Assembly (NCBI GenBank): GCA_036850595.1
Contig: CM072153.1
Span: 11,054,169-11,118,168, forward strand
From: Rhyacichthys aspro
Taxonomy: Eukaryota; Chordata; Actinopteri; Gobiiformes; Rhyacichthyidae
DNA length: 64,000 nucleotides
Reading direction: 5' to 3'
In this document: positions 39,501 to 52,785 of the stretch, in pieces
Position numbering within the stretch: the first letter of the stretch is position 1
How the letters are laid out: each line of letters opens with the position of its first letter
The notes under the pieces: model-generated
What the model saw: only the letters and a program-made list of their open reading frames with translations
What the model was told of the DNA's origin: nothing
The model's database searches: none
Position numbers and translations under genes: made by a program

Positions 39501-42142
39501 TAGAAACCATCATGACAGTCTATTCACATGATTACATTCACACAGTTTTTTTACTGGTTAAAAGGTGAAAAAGGGGGGCCTTGCTGGCTCACCAGGTAAA
39601 GCGCATACCACAGACTCGGGAGAGCCGAGTTTGATTCCGGCTCAGGTCATTTGCTCAATTCCCCCTTCTCTCACTCTGATTCCTGTCAGTCTATCATCTA
39701 TCTACCATCAAATAAAGGCAAAAAGTGCAAAAAATAATCTTAAAAAAAAAAAGACACACATCAAAACCAAACCAATTCCCCCATTTAGTGCTAATGTGTA
39801 CTTTATTTTTTCCTGATATTTGTGTGATATTAGTTAGTATTATATTGCCTGACTAATTACACCTCAGAACAAAATTTTGAATCTACTATCTAATGGGAAT
39901 CCAAACGCAGTAAAGCAGTGCCATGAATACAAAATTAGTCCAAAATCCATTTGTGCCACATCAACAGCTTCTTGAGAGAATAAACGGCACTGCACTTGTA
40001 TTTCTAACAAAGAAAAAGGCAAAAGAAGCAGAAAAAGACAAAGAGAGAAACAGAAGATAGATTGTGCACCCACGTATACTCTACATGACTCCTTTGCCTG
40101 AGCAGAGGGGGGCCATCTAAACAGTTTTAAAAATAAAGCATTCTCTAACATCTGTTAAATCACAGTTTCCAAAGGAGATTAGACCACCCTTTCTGTTAAG
40201 ATATTACAGAATTCAGTATCATTATACTATTGTACTCATAATTCATTTTTATTCAGATAATAATTTGTCGTTCAAATAACTGTGGCCATGTAATATTGGG
40301 TTTACATTTATGCATTCACTTTAATAAACTGCCCTCTACAAATGAGCAACATTCTCATGTATGACAGAGTACAGATCTTTACAATAAACACACACATACA
40401 TAAACCCAAAACTGGCACATGACCCTTAACTTGTGCAGGTGTCCTCCAACAAAGAGGATTTTAGAGGATATTAGAGAAAGAAGTTAAGAACTGAGAGGTG
40501 AAGCATCCATCAAATGGCTTTGAGATAAAGTAGAAGGCAGCCATCTGAAAACCTGATACTGCTGCTGAGGGAAATTAACTTTAATCCTCCAAAGACACAA
40601 TATCTATCTTCATTCAAATAACACTCATGCACTCCATTATAAAACAGGGCGATGGGAATTAGGCTGAGTGCCATTTCCAGATTGGCTTACAGTGCATGCT
40701 TTCTGGAAGGAACTCCACAATGAAATCATTTTTCTTTATATCACCGGCAGCTGTTATAGAAATGGAAGAGTAGAAGTGTATATTGTTTACTTATTTTACT
40801 TGAATAGTCACTTTATGTCACCCACACGGAGCCTTCTGGTTCGGTGGAACTGGATTTATCATCTGTACAGTCACAAGACAATGTCTCAAAGAGATGCTTT
40901 TACTGAGGACCATGTGAAAGCCATTTAGGCTTACAGGATAATGCAACTATTCACAGCACTTACAAGTAAACCCAGTTAGTTTATAAATATAGACCATATA
41001 CAAAAGGTGATGCTGGCTCTGCACCCATGCCTCTAGATAAGATAAAAACAGTACTGAGTGGCATGTGCAGTATTTCCTTTTCAGTCACATAAGTTTCACA
41101 GTCTTCACACTTATCACTAAAGTCATTTCTGGTGTTATGAGGATGTTATTAGGTTGAATTTTGTATTTCACTATTGCCCCAGTGAGGCCTAAAAGCAGTC
41201 AATCTCCAGCAGTCTACTAGAAATTAACTGATGACACTGAAAAGGACACAATAAGGGACACTTGGTGAGAGTCTCCTCAGGCTGTTTGCTCCCCTGCTGC
41301 CTTTCAATTAGCACCTAATTACTAGCTCTAGAAACAACAGGTGATTAGACTGCTCATTTATGTGTCCCAGTTATGTGTTTATGGCTGAATGGGGAAAAAC
41401 ATAAATGTTCCAAGGCTTGTAGTCACACCCTAGAGCAACAACAGTACAAGGTCACACCTAAAAAAAAACCAAAAAAACAGCCATATATTTTTAAAAACAT
41501 ATTCTGTGAAAAAAAAGACAGTAGTATCGTGTTATATTCTAGTTTTATTGCAATAAAGAGTAAAAGACTAAGGTAACTTTACCACTGTTCACATTCTGTA
41601 TTACTTTGATTCAAAAATACAATTATTTGACACCATTCGGTCACTGTCGAACAAAAAGTCTTGACAGGAAATGTGTTGCAAAAATATGTTGTCGGTTACT
41701 CAACTTACCAAAAATGTGACAACAACTCAGCTGGTTTTCTTAAAGCAACACTATGTAACCTTTCAGGAAGTGTACAGACAAAATTATAAAGGACCAAAGA
41801 TGACAAACGCACATGAGACCGTTGCCTTTCAAAGTAACAGATAAATTATGTATTAAGGTTGTGATGTACAGTTGCATTGATGTGACGGGTTCTGGCAATT
41901 TATGTGCTCACACTGCAAGCAATTATGAATATTTATTTAGAAGCACGCAAACTATTTTTAAACAGTGCTTTCACCAGTGTTAGCCTGAGCTTACCTAGCA
42001 CCATAGTCATGTAGCGCTCCTCCACCCCGGCTTCCAGCAGCAGCGGGGGTACGTATGTGATCCCAGCTGCCACGCAGATCTCTAGGCCACAGGTCAGGGA
42101 GTTCAGCAGGACGAGACGCCACTGAGACCTCCATCCAGGCAT
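36534..42142 (-). CDS. slc45a3: SLC45A3 (prostein), MFS sugar/proton transporter (five coding exons)
   Basis: Plasma-membrane member of the SLC45 family, proposed proton-coupled sugar symporters. Coding exons are 42142-41995, 39390-39200, 39113-38450, 37320-37055 and 36971-36534; all have GT-AG borders and keep frame. The product is 568 residues (human 553). Twelve hydrophobic segments can be traced, from VLLNSLTCGLEICVAAG to AYMACSAIFGAVAIFFGSQI, with the family signature YGRRRPFIW after segment 2 and a long cytoplasmic loop between segments 6 and 7. Near-identity to human is seen in AGITYVPPLLLE, ILGVGLLDFCGQVCFTPLEA, ELYTDF-type LFYTDFMGEGLY, RMGSLGLFLQC and LDSAFLLSQV. The ATG at 42142 aligns with the human start; the frame is open upstream but without another ATG. 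In human this gene is not in the CCND2 neighbourhood. Confidence 0.95.
37321..38449 (-). other. slc45a3: slc45a3 intron between coding exons 3 and 4
   Basis: Intron of 1.13 kb with donor GTCAGA next to 38450 and acceptor TTTTGCAG next to 37320. No feature recognised. Neighbouring introns 36972-37054 and 39114-39199 are very short (83 and 86 bp). Confidence 0.85.
39575..39752 (+). mobile_element. tRNA-derived SINE
   Basis: A 178-bp insertion in a slc45a3 intron, antisense to the gene. It has an A-box-like TGGCTCACCAGG (39585-39596) and a B-box-like AGTTTGATTCC (39628-39638) at internal RNA polymerase III promoter spacing. A pyrimidine-rich body (CCCCCTTCTCTCACTCTGAT) follows, then a tail with AATAAAGGCAAAAAG and a final A-run. 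This head-body-tail layout matches common teleost tRNA-SINEs as I remember them. The tRNA part has lost cloverleaf pairing and is not a functional tRNA gene. Confidence 0.85.
41743..41830 (+). repeat. dispersed repeat fragment, TTAAAGCAACACTATGTAAC type
   Basis: Begins TTAAAGCAACACTATGTAAC and is closely matched by GTTAAAGCAACATTATTTAA at 50718-50737, same orientation. From memory this head is a common interspersed sequence in teleosts; family unknown. Confidence 0.5.
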
Positions 42143-42333
42143 ATTTACAGGGGCTGGCTCGCCTTTCCTGCCCGCTGAAATGGCCACTACTGGACACGAG
42201 GGAGGGGGCCTGGGGCGTAACAGGGGCGACCAGATAGTACCCCAGTGGGACAAGAGAGCTGTCGAGGAGAGACAGCAGCAAAGACACAGTGATGTCTCTG
42301 ATGGTGTGAAGGACTCATCCTCTTCTCAGCATT
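42143..42333 (-). promoter_or_regulatory. slc45a3: slc45a3 5' UTR part of first coding exon, with two uORFs
   Basis: A splice acceptor (CTCCACCCCCAG) ends next to 42333, showing that the coding start lies in an internal exon and that at least one upstream non-coding exon exists. The leader holds two upstream ORFs: one of 5 codons (42332-42315) and an overlapping one of 43 codons (42318-42187) that stops 44 bp before the main ATG. Such uORFs usually reduce translation; effect here is inferred. Confidence 0.65.
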
Positions 42334-43632
42334 CTGGGGGTGGAGCACAAAAGAGAGTAAAAGTGAGCAAAACACACACAAAGCTAATGAAGGACTGTAC
42401 ATTAAAATAAATAAGCTAAATATATTCAGTCACAATTTTTAGAGACATAGCAATCAGGCACTACATTGAACATTGATTTAAAGCTGGTAGTCAGGGTCAC
42501 CAGCGTTAAAAAAAACTAAATAATCTCAAATGTCAGTGATGGATGGAGGAGATAAAGCATTTGAAGACACTTTACAAACGCACCAAACCATTTATGGTCT
42601 GCATTGTTATGAAAGTTGCCCCACCTACCATTTTAAATATTTCTTTGCTCTGTTACTCCTTTTTGACATCTCAACTGTTCAGGCGAGAGATGAAGTGGGA
42701 GGACAGGAAAACCCAGCCTGTCTTTGCCAGACCCTATTATTATTTCTATTTAGGCATTTTGATGGTTTGAATGCTGTTCCTTTGCACATTTCTACCATTA
42801 TTGAGGTCACTGTGAGTCAGAAAGCCACATCAGAAGTAACAGCACTTGACAGACTAGTGCAGAAGCGGAGGTGCACGAGATCACATGTACAGAGGACATA
42901 ACGCAGCACAGACGGCCACCAGAGGGAACTTCAACAGCCAAAGTGAACCACACCTCAGAACATTCACCGGTACATGTCTCACTGTAAGAGACCATTTAAA
43001 TCCAGACATATTTATAACCCACTCTTTTGTAATGGGTTATAAATTACACAAGGTCCATTAATGGATCCACAGACTGAATATTAATAGTAATAATATGCCT
43101 CTGAATGGCCAGAGTTGGCTTAACAGTGCATGTCAATGATTAAATGGCTATTCAGAGTGAGACACTAAAACTGAGATTTATATTCTAAACATAACCTAAA
43201 TACGTAGCAACATGCTAGTCCTCATCTATAAAAAAGACCTCTTGATTACCAAACTGTGGGAGGCAGATATAGAAGGCAACACCTCCAACCGCTCCAAAAA
43301 AAAGTGGCTAAAATTACAACCTTTTGTCATAAGTCATTATTAAACAGGAAGATTTACATTCTCTTAAGAAGGGTGAAAGAGCAAGAACAGTCAGATCAGC
43401 CACAAACACAGAAACAACAAGGTGCTATATTTACATTTGGTGTGACATTTCTCTGCCAGTGCTGTCCATCTGTTCTCTCATGTTGAAAAATGGATGTCAT
43501 CGCCAACAAGGCATGTTTGAGAGAAAAATGAAAACCTTCTCTAACAAGACTGACCCTTTTACCAATGTATAAAGATAAAAGTTTCCATCCAGAGATCAGG
43601 ATTAAGAAAAGCAAAATGTTAGCATTTCAGAG

Positions 43633-43700
43633 AGTTGACAATAAGAAAACCTTTATTAGTCCCACAGTGGGGAAATTGCATTTAAGATTTAATGGCTTTT
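43633..43700 (+). repeat. teleost dispersed-repeat tail (TTTATTAGTCCCACAGTGGG)
   Basis: Contains CTTTATTAGTCCCACAGTGG followed by GGAAATTGC, a tail often seen in teleost genomes after (AAGAT)n tracts. It is the better preserved relative of 19441-19520. Only the end of the element remains. Confidence 0.55.
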
Positions 43701-46700
43701 AAGAATTTAAGGAACAAAGCTGCAGTGTTTGCAGGCTGGAACTAGAAGGAACCGGGGTCACCACTTCACACCAATCTGATCTTATTCCCACCCGGTCTGG
43801 GCACACTGAAAGACACCCATCAGGGGACCAGCCTTTGCTCCTACCACCAAACCCCCCAGCAGCCCCCTATTATGTTTTTTCCCTTCCCCTGTTCAAGCCC
43901 TGAGGTCAGCTTTGACTTGTTCCCATTCTAAAAAGGACTGCCTTGACACACATATCTACCCATGACTGGTTATGTCTTTATGATTTTCAATCTTGTGTGT
44001 GAAAGCTTTCTTTGAAAGCCCCAGCTGACATCCTGTCAGACTTTCTCAGTAAAAGCAGAAGGGCCTCCATTGGAAAGACAGACCAGCCAGACCTGATCTG
44101 TCTACCCCAGCCTGGCCTCTTGCCGAAAAGTAAGTCAGATTCTAGGGTTTTCTAAATCACATGGTTTCTTAAGTCTGTAGTCGTGGTGGCAGAGTTGGTA
44201 AGAGAAGAGCAGGACTAAAAGAGGGTTATGACATTTGACGACATCCAGAGAAAGCCTGTGCATGGCTGCATTTATCAGTCCATTTATCCACCTCAAAGTT
44301 AAACCTAAAAATAACACCCACTTATGTGTTGTAAATATGGTGTGCTTTAACCAGCGCTGTGTTTAAGACACTGGCAAAGTGCAGAACAGACACACACACA
44401 CATACAGTGGCAACCCACACACAGCCATTTGTGCGCCCGCTTAATGACACCTCTGGCTCGACGATGTATTCCAGTCATGCTCCTCATCGCCTTCACTTAG
44501 CCCTGGAGACACAAACAAATGATGCACACACTGTAAGACAAACAGCTCTCCTCGTCACCCTAACTGCTACAACCCAAGCCAGTCCGGTAGGAAGGAAGGA
44601 GGCATGATGGAGCGGCGGTGTTGAGGCTTTTGTCAGCTCTCCCACTGCTCCATTACCAAGCCCCATTCAACCACGGACCCCCCAAAAAACCTCTCCTAAT
44701 GGCTCGGACCAGTATTGTTCCAACACAAAACCGGCTTTGTATGTATAGTGCTTGGGAGAGTAACGTGATACAGTGAGGCATCAAGTCCATTTCCAAGTCT
44801 TTTATTGAGTTCATATAGATGGTAGGATATAGAAAGTGGGTGGGTGGCGGTGGGTTACTTTCAGCTGACAGGGAGGTTTGGAAGAAGGAAATAGATGACA
44901 TCAGAGCCTCAAGTCCAGCTAAGGCCGCGAGACCACAGCAGGAAGGTCTGCTTGTGTCTTTGACTAAACCACACTAGTCATTCTCATGCACATTAATGGC
45001 CTTGAATGCCAGAATGAATGCTTATTCCCTGCAAAGCACAGTCCAATATATAGACTGCCCATCTCTCTAAGACCAAGTCATAATATAAGAGATAAGAGCA
45101 GCAAAATATTCATAACATGCGTAATACCAGTGTTCAGTAGTCACATGTTTTACCTTGGGCTTAATAAAGGCTTTGGAATTTGATTGAAAAAAGGTACAGT
45201 AGTATATTTTTTTGGAGAAGAATTGACAGCTCAGAATTTGGATCAACACTACCCTACAAATATTTTACAACAGACCACTAGGTTTTGCTGCAAATTCACC
45301 TTCCGTCAAAGGGTTTCTCCCAGGGCTATTATCAGACCAGGCGTGACATACAATGCACACATAAACAAATCATGAAGGAGAAAGCAATGTCAACACATTA
45401 TCTTTTAACAGGAGTTACCGCAGCTACATTGTTTGGCCAGTTAGTAGTGGGCAGATTCAGACCACGTTTGGCTGCTAGCTATTCTATTTCCCATTCATTT
45501 CAATGGTGCCCATCAGGGAACACTGCAGGAGAACAACAAAACACAGACGAAACAAAATAAATAAATAAACAGTCTTCAAATGTAATCAACCTCTGCACAG
45601 TTTCCAAGTGTCCTTCAAATGTTTCACATGGGGGCTCCAGATTGAATAGTTTCAGGACATTCGTTCATTTTGAAGACACATTGCTGATCTTACATGGAAG
45701 CAGATAGTTTTCAACGATTTCCTGTTCAAATTAGTTATGACTTTACTTTTGGTGATTTAAAAAAAATAACATGCAGCTCAAATCACTTGGACCTGTACCA
45801 CAATAAAAAGATGGATTGGTGCATTACCTCTGCTCAGATGAAAGGCAAGCCTGACCAAACTGACCCCCAACCTGTAATCTTAAGCCCGCATTCGTCACAC
45901 TGACCCTTGACCCTTCCCGCCCACCCGCTTTCACTGCAAATCAAGCGTCCAACAAAACATATCAAAGACAGCTCTTGCCAATATTCTTGCTGTACTAGAA
46001 AAGACATGTAGCAGGAATTATGTTTTTTTTTCTCATTTCTATTGAATGCAGTGGAAAAACTGGAAAGTGCTCCTCCACGTCTGCACCTAATTAGGACAGT
46101 GACTCAGGTCAAGTAAGTTTAGAATTAGAAGGCGATAAAAATGATTCGTTCATCACTCCCTGGAGGTCCAATGTGCCAGGAGGAGGAATGCAGGCCAGTT
46201 TAGGTCGCTCCAGTGTTGGATTAGTGTCAGGGAGAGTGAAGTACCAACCACCCCACCTCTGTCCACCCAAAAGAATGGAGGCAGCTATGGCTCAGGGAGT
46301 TGACCGTTATCATGCTGGCTCATGCAAATAGTCCAACAATGGAGTGGAGAGTTGAGCAGTGTAGCCTGTTGTGAGTCAGCGTGGCCGATAACGTGCCTCC
46401 CCACAGACTGTAGCTTTTCATTCTCTGAAACCCCATTGTGTCCAGGTGAAAGGGGCCATAAGAAGGAATGAAGACGCTAATGAGTTTCCATTTAGTGCTA
46501 TCGTGTATGTCAACAGTGCAGTCGGAATTTAAAATGGGAGTGTATTAAACAAGCATTATGTTGTTGTATGGTGGCAGTTTAACCAACACTTTGCATACAG
46601 GAACTAACTACGGTCAAATTTTAGCTTCATTACTACTTATTATTTCAAAACATAGCAATACAACATGGTTAGAGAATTAATAAATGAATGAAATGAATGT

Positions 46701-46872
46701 GTTAAATGTAAATCATATTTTTATCTTATGCAAAATTCTGGTTCTTAAAGAAATAATATACGACTTCTGCTTTATTTCCTCTGTTTGTTTACAAGTTAAG
46801 AGAGCGTTAAAGAAAGTCAAGTAACACGATTAGCTACAAAGACATGAAGTCATTCACCAAATGATACTCACC

Positions 46873-46945
46873 AGCCCGCGGGGTAAGCTTCGATATGCCT
46901 TCACAGAGTTGCATGGCTGAAATGGAGCTTCTAATCTATTTTAAA
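46873..46945 (-). promoter_or_regulatory. possible alternative first exon/promoter
   Basis: In minus-strand sense, a TTTTAAAATA TATA-like stretch (about 46935-46944) is followed by a short segment ending at a good donor, CTG/GTGAGT, next to 46873. It could be an alternative non-coding first exon of slc45a3 upstream of the acceptor at 42333. No other support. Confidence 0.2.
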
Positions 46946-49900
46946 AGGCAGCTCTCAGTCTTTATCCAATCATCACAGTCCGTTCAGTGCCGGGCATGGC
47001 TGCACAGTGTTTTGACCACCTGCTTCGACTCTATGCTCAAGAGTGTGACTCTTTTTTTATCCTCTGCCTCTGTCCGTCCCCGGTTCCCTCCTCTCCACTT
47101 AACCCACCTTCTTACACCCTCCTCTCTACCCCCCGCCCTCATTACTCTGCTAAAGCCTGGAAGGTGGGAATTGGGGAAAATCCCAGAGCACTTGAGGAAT
47201 CCTGTTGCTTTCTGTCTGTGGGTATGCTTCTCCACAAGTCTCTTCTGTCTCCGGTAGTTTCTTTTTTTTTTTCTTTTACATTGCGCCTAAAGCTAAACCT
47301 GGTGCCTAGTTACACTGAAACACTCACCTGTTCTGTACAATCACCTCACTGCAGGGAGTTAAGAGACAAAGAGGGAATTGATCAAATCTCACAAGCCCAC
47401 TCTGAAGCCACTCCCCCTTTGTGCTTCCCACTATCTCTAACCACTCCCTAAAAGTTCCCCATTATACCCCCGACCCCGTGTCTCATGTTCAGCTGCCTAT
47501 CAGGCCAGGCCCAGCTCTCCCAGCCGCTCTCATTACCTCCATTCTAACAGCACACTCTTAGTGAAGCATCACACTGCAGCCTGCAGAGCGCGTTAACCCT
47601 GTTATGGGTTCACTAGCTCTGATGCGCTAAGCCTATTTGAGTTGACATGCACACATGCACAGACGCACATCTACAAGTGCTTTCCGCAAGCACACACTCG
47701 CCGCCTAAATCCTCAGCTGGCTGCCATGTCTGAACCCCAAGCCTGAAGCTAATGCCAGCACTGTGCTACATAAAAAAACACTATTCATTTGATGACAGCG
47801 GAAGAGGAAAGTGGAACTGAGGGAGGTCTAAATGAGAAGAGCTGAGTGGGGCAGTGGTTTAAAGGACTGTCATTAGACTGCGGCTGGCTTTAAGGAATGT
47901 CCTTTTCCTTGAGACTTGCTCCAAGGCAGATCGATACAAAGACAAAGAAGTTTGTTTAGAATAAGAAGAATTGTGAAAATCCCCACTTTTAGAGAAAAAA
48001 CAGTTTCCGAATGAGATGTTCGTTGCTGCCGTGAAAACAATTTAAGAACATTTACAAGCCCACAAAGTGTAGCCTCTGTGAATAAAAATGTAGGAAGGTA
48101 GATCAAGTCATGGGTGGACTAATTCCCACCCCAAGAACAAACAGGTTTGTTATGGACACACCCTCAAAATAACATAATCATTAACCATGAATGGAAAAGT
48201 CCAAACAGTCCTTTTCTTGTATTGGCCCAGCAGACTTTAAGGAAAAAACGCAGACTCTCAGTCCAGCCAAAAAAGTCAAAACTAAACATACCACAGAATT
48301 ACTTTCTGGCAACAAACCTCTGCACATGTTGCGTTTTTGTGATGTTTCTATTGTTAAAATGTTATGCGTACTTTGGTTAAAGACCCATCAGCGCCCAGGG
48401 CAGGGAAACAGTGGTTCTAATTGCACAGCAGCAGCTTTTTTCCACAAACCCTGACTTCCCAGACGCTGGCCAAACCCAACATGGCCATAATAAGCTACAA
48501 CACACCGAGGAAGCCAAAACAGTGTGTCAGAAATAGAGCTGGAAGGCCGCTGCACTTGGAGTAGCAGCAGGGACCCAATAAAGCCTAAATGTCACCCACA
48601 TTATACATAGCACGAAGGATGAGGAAAGGATCAATCACTCTTTGTGTGCTTCCACAGCAAATTAACCTTTAAGTAAATACGTGACGCAGATGCTTAAACA
48701 CAGGGCTTTTACACATAGCCGACAGCTTTTAACATGTAGCACCTTTAGGATTAGCGCTCCTATTCCGCATCTGCACTCAGTCAATATTCTCCTCAAGTTA
48801 AGTTAACTGCTGCATTACATAGGTGGTCTGTGGCACTTCCATACAGTCCCCCAAGGCTTAAGAAACCCATCAGTGTTTTTACATTCACAGGGCCATCTGT
48901 TGCACACCATCACAGACATGTCACAGCTGCCACAGTATGATAAATACGGAAAATTGAATCACGAAATGTCAAATTGATTTTGTGATCCAACACAAAAAGG
49001 CCCACGACGGAACACTTTCTTTGGGATCAGTCATAGTTTGCGCAAGGTTGAGAGCGAGGTGTTAGCAGAAGGTGTTCCTTGTTTTATTATTAAGTGTTTT
49101 GGTTTGGGGTTTTTTTCTCATTACATTTCTTTAAAAGTCTGAAATCATTTCTACACCCATATTTGCACTACTGAATAATGCAGTAAATGTATGTTGAAGG
49201 GTAAAAAAACATTCGGGTCACAATTCTTTTTTTCCATCAAATCTTGTACTGCACATGGGTTGGTCTAAAGAGGTCTAAAATTTGCAACAAAGGAAAAAAA
49301 ATACAAAATCATGACTAACTGATTTTGTTATAGTAATGACTAATATACAATTTCGTAAGCTTGCTTCAGAAGCATTATCTGATACAAAAGAGTTTCCTGC
49401 AACTCAGTGTCATCCTCTACACTGTTGCAACAGCAGCAATGTTTAAAATTAGCCAACAAATTCTCAGCTGAATACAAAAACGTCAGGAGCCACTAAAGTC
49501 ATTAACCACTTCAGACAACAAAAATGAATGGACAGAGGGAATCACAGCTCACTGAATCTAGTTGAAGTGAGGACTGGCTCCCATTGATCCCATTCACTAT
49601 TTTTACATAACTTAAACCTCCAGTTAAATGGACATGATTTTACTTTAACATTAAATAACAGACCAATTACAATTAGCAAAAGTATGAATAAGTTACTGAA
49701 CTGGTCGAGCCTATTGTTAAAAAATCTAATTGCTGTTGTCCTGCTAAGTGGAATGTTTTGTGGCTCGATGGCTTTAGGGCATTGCGATAAAAATTTCACA
49801 CTACGTCCACTTCTAACATCTGCCATTATGAGTGTGAAACGAGTGTATGACTGTAAAACGGTTAGGCAAATGATTCATGTAATCAAACCCAGGAAAATGA

Positions 49901-50717
49901 GATTATTTTATAACAGGGTTGAACTGTGACTTTAAGACTGAGGCCGTTTATAAGGTAACTAGCTTTCTCATATTTGGCATGACATATTTGAAATTCTTGC
50001 CCTTGGAGTTGGTCAGAAAACAGCAGTGTTGGTGTGTCACCTGGTATCCTGCAGAGCTGGATTGAGTGGCATTACGGCGGATGGAAAACAGGCAGCAGGA
50101 GGCTTCCAGCTGTTTGCAAGAGAAACTGGAAACACAAGGTCACGAACCTTATACAGTAGTTTATAGTGGCCGGACAGACAGAAGGACAGACGGACTCCAG
50201 CAGGTCCGGCTCCTATTTCCAGCTGTTGCCAGAGCCAATGACCTCAAGGCACAATGATTAACGTCTTAGTCAAATGCTACACAAACCAGATGGTCGCGAT
50301 GGAAAAGGGCAATGTCCTCCTTTGGCCCCTCTTAACTAGTCTTGAGAAAAACACAACCCTCCTGCACACGCACACCACATTTAGAACATTTAAACATCCT
50401 CCCTTTTAATCACAAAGAAGAATTTTAATTAAAACATAAGTACATAAAAGCTCTGACACAATAGCAACATAACTGTGTTTGTGGGCCCAACCCATAAATG
50501 AAAGCTTCAAGGCGGAAGGCTACTTCAGCCCTTCTGGGAAAATGAGAAATGTCACTCACCAGCTCAAAAAGACAACAGGGCAGCCAATAAAAGAAAACAT
50601 ATAATCAGCAGAAATTCCTTACATCGTTTTGACCATTTCATGGAAAACTCAGGCAACTCACTTGATATTAAACTGCCAGGTTCATGAAAGTTCAGAAAGT
50701 TAAAAAACTGAGGGACA

Positions 50718-50960
50718 GTTAAAGCAACATTATTTAACTTTTTACATTTAATATATAGCCTCAAAGTCATTTGGAGGGTTGACATGAAACATCTTCTGAG
50801 GCTCAGTTGATGAAAAAACAGTACTATGTGAATAACAGTGAATGAACCTAGTGCATGGAGTTACGCAGTGTTGCTTGAATCCAAAAAAATACAAATCTTC
50901 CCCATGAGTTACAATGAAAATACACTCGGTGCCATTAAACTTTAATGGCAAAAATCTATA
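50718..50960 (+). repeat. dispersed repeat, second copy of the 41743 family
   Basis: Starts GTTAAAGCAACATTATTTAA, matching the element at 41743 in the same orientation, and continues with sequence of the same general composition. Boundaries are approximate; similarity is clear only in the first 30 bp. Confidence 0.4.
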
Positions 50961-52764
50961 TATTTATTAAATCGGTATAATCCAGGTAAATTCAGCTCAA
51001 ATAATACTTAGTCATTATTTTCTTCCCATTCCTAGCTATTTATCAGTGCCTGGCATATGCACACACAGCAAACCCACTTTTCACACAAGTACAAATATGC
51101 TGGCTGCAGGGACTGTCAGAAGTTTGTCTGTGGCAATTCTATAAGCCTGCTCTATGAAACACTTCTTACAAAGCAGTGGTCTGCCAGACGCAGGCATCAA
51201 AGAGGACACAGACACAAACTAGACAGCACACATATTGACTCAAATCATTGGCTTGATCCGTTCACAAGGCATCTCACATATCAAAGACTGAAAAGCATCC
51301 CATTCAGCCCACAACATGAAAGAGAACACTGTGGCGTGTCTCATAATGTGCAGTTATACTTATCACAAAACTTCAAACAGGGGTGAATCCAGTCGAAACT
51401 CTTCACTGTCTCTATAGCTTAGGTTACCAGAAGGTGTTGGGGGTCATCAGGAATTTGGCACACTTGACATATGCCTAGGAATGCACACTTTCAGATGGAC
51501 CAACACTTGGCAGCACTTGCATTTCTTAGGGTTTATAATATTCTGCCTTTGTTAAAAAGAGAAAAATAGCTGCTAGCGTTTAATACTAATGAACTGGGTT
51601 ACTTTACCACATAACCATAGATTCATTAATGAATAGCCAGTCTGAAAATACGTACAAGGATTTGTTTACATGTGTTACACTGTGCCTGCTAGCCCTTAGT
51701 CAAACAATTAGTCTGACCTTAACTTGTTTGAGCTTTATACATGGAGCCATAGCCAAACTATGATGAATTTGAATGTCTCTTCTTACATTTCTCTAACTGC
51801 ACTGACTTTGTGAGGCTTCTCTGGCTCAGTGAGTGTGAATATGTATTGCAAACATCTGGCCTAGTGCTTATCACCATGGGAAAATGTCTAAGGACAAGCC
51901 AGAGTTATCCCTGCTGCAGGGCCTGTACTTGTCTCATCCGTACTTCCTCTGCAGTTTAGCTGCCGTATCCAACTGTCAGAGTCGTGCTTCTCATTTAATG
52001 GAGAATTACAGAAAAGCAATGGGCTCGTTTGCAGTCTGTTCCCTCCCTTCGCAGAGAGCTGGACCTGAGGCTGTTTTGTCTCCAATGCCACGCAGTCTCT
52101 TCCACACATAAAGCATGTGGGCAGAGCTAAGTAAAGTCAGTAAATTCAATTAGGCGAGGCGAGTGAGTGTGAGAGGCAAACGGCGCAAAACAGACTGCTG
52201 TTATTCTTTCGTCCAAAAGGAAGTGGCTGGTGCCCTGGGAGTAACTTCATTAATGTGAGGAGCTCAAGTTGATAAGACAACATAGATTTACCAACACTAC
52301 AAGCGCCATAGGCATGGTCCTGATCCGGAGATAATGTGATCAAACATTCTTATTTTTAATTTACTTGACCAAAGAAAATAAGCAATCTTTAATAAGGGAC
52401 ATATTATGCTTATTTTCTGCCTCAACATTTTTTTCACACCACTTTAATCTTATGTAAAAGCCTTGCTCCCAGATAATCAAATTAACAATTGGCCTAAAAG
52501 ACAGTGCTCAGTTTATGTTCTTCACACAATAGCAAGAGAGGAAGAAAAAAGCAGGGTTAACTTGTGCCACTTTAGCATTCCCATAAGTCACTGACCAATT
52601 CTGCTTTTAGAAAGGCGTTATGCAGTTGGCGCATTCCACCAATTGTGTTACAGTGCATTTAAGTTTGAGTGAATACAGAAAAAATATAGAGCAGCAATTT
52701 AGGATTAAAATGAGGAGCAGTTTGCCAAGCAAGCCACCAAGAACTGAACCAGTGCCAATGCACC

Positions 52765-52785
52765 CACACACACACACACACACAC
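52765..52785. repeat. (CA)n microsatellite
   Basis: About ten CA units in non-coding sequence of the presumed slc45a3 intron. Confidence 0.9.

Larger units (their letters stand above)
39391..41994 (-). other. slc45a3: slc45a3 intron between coding exons 1 and 2
   Basis: Intron of 2.6 kb, donor GTAAGC next to 41995 and acceptor TCTTCACAG next to 39390. It contains a tRNA-derived SINE (39575-39752) and a dispersed-repeat fragment (41743-41830). No exon is recognised. Confidence 0.85.

Noticed and set aside
39575..39650. Possible tRNA gene
   Set aside because: A- and B-box-like sequences are present but the stems do not pair as a cloverleaf and the SINE body and tail follow directly.
42143..42253. 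N-terminal extension of SLC45A3
   Set aside because: The upstream in-frame stretch begins with TTG and has no ATG; the ATG at 42142 aligns with the human start.
46895..47451. Two long overlapping plus-strand frames in the slc45a3 first intron
   Set aside because: The frames read the same pyrimidine-rich DNA in different phases and show no family similarity.
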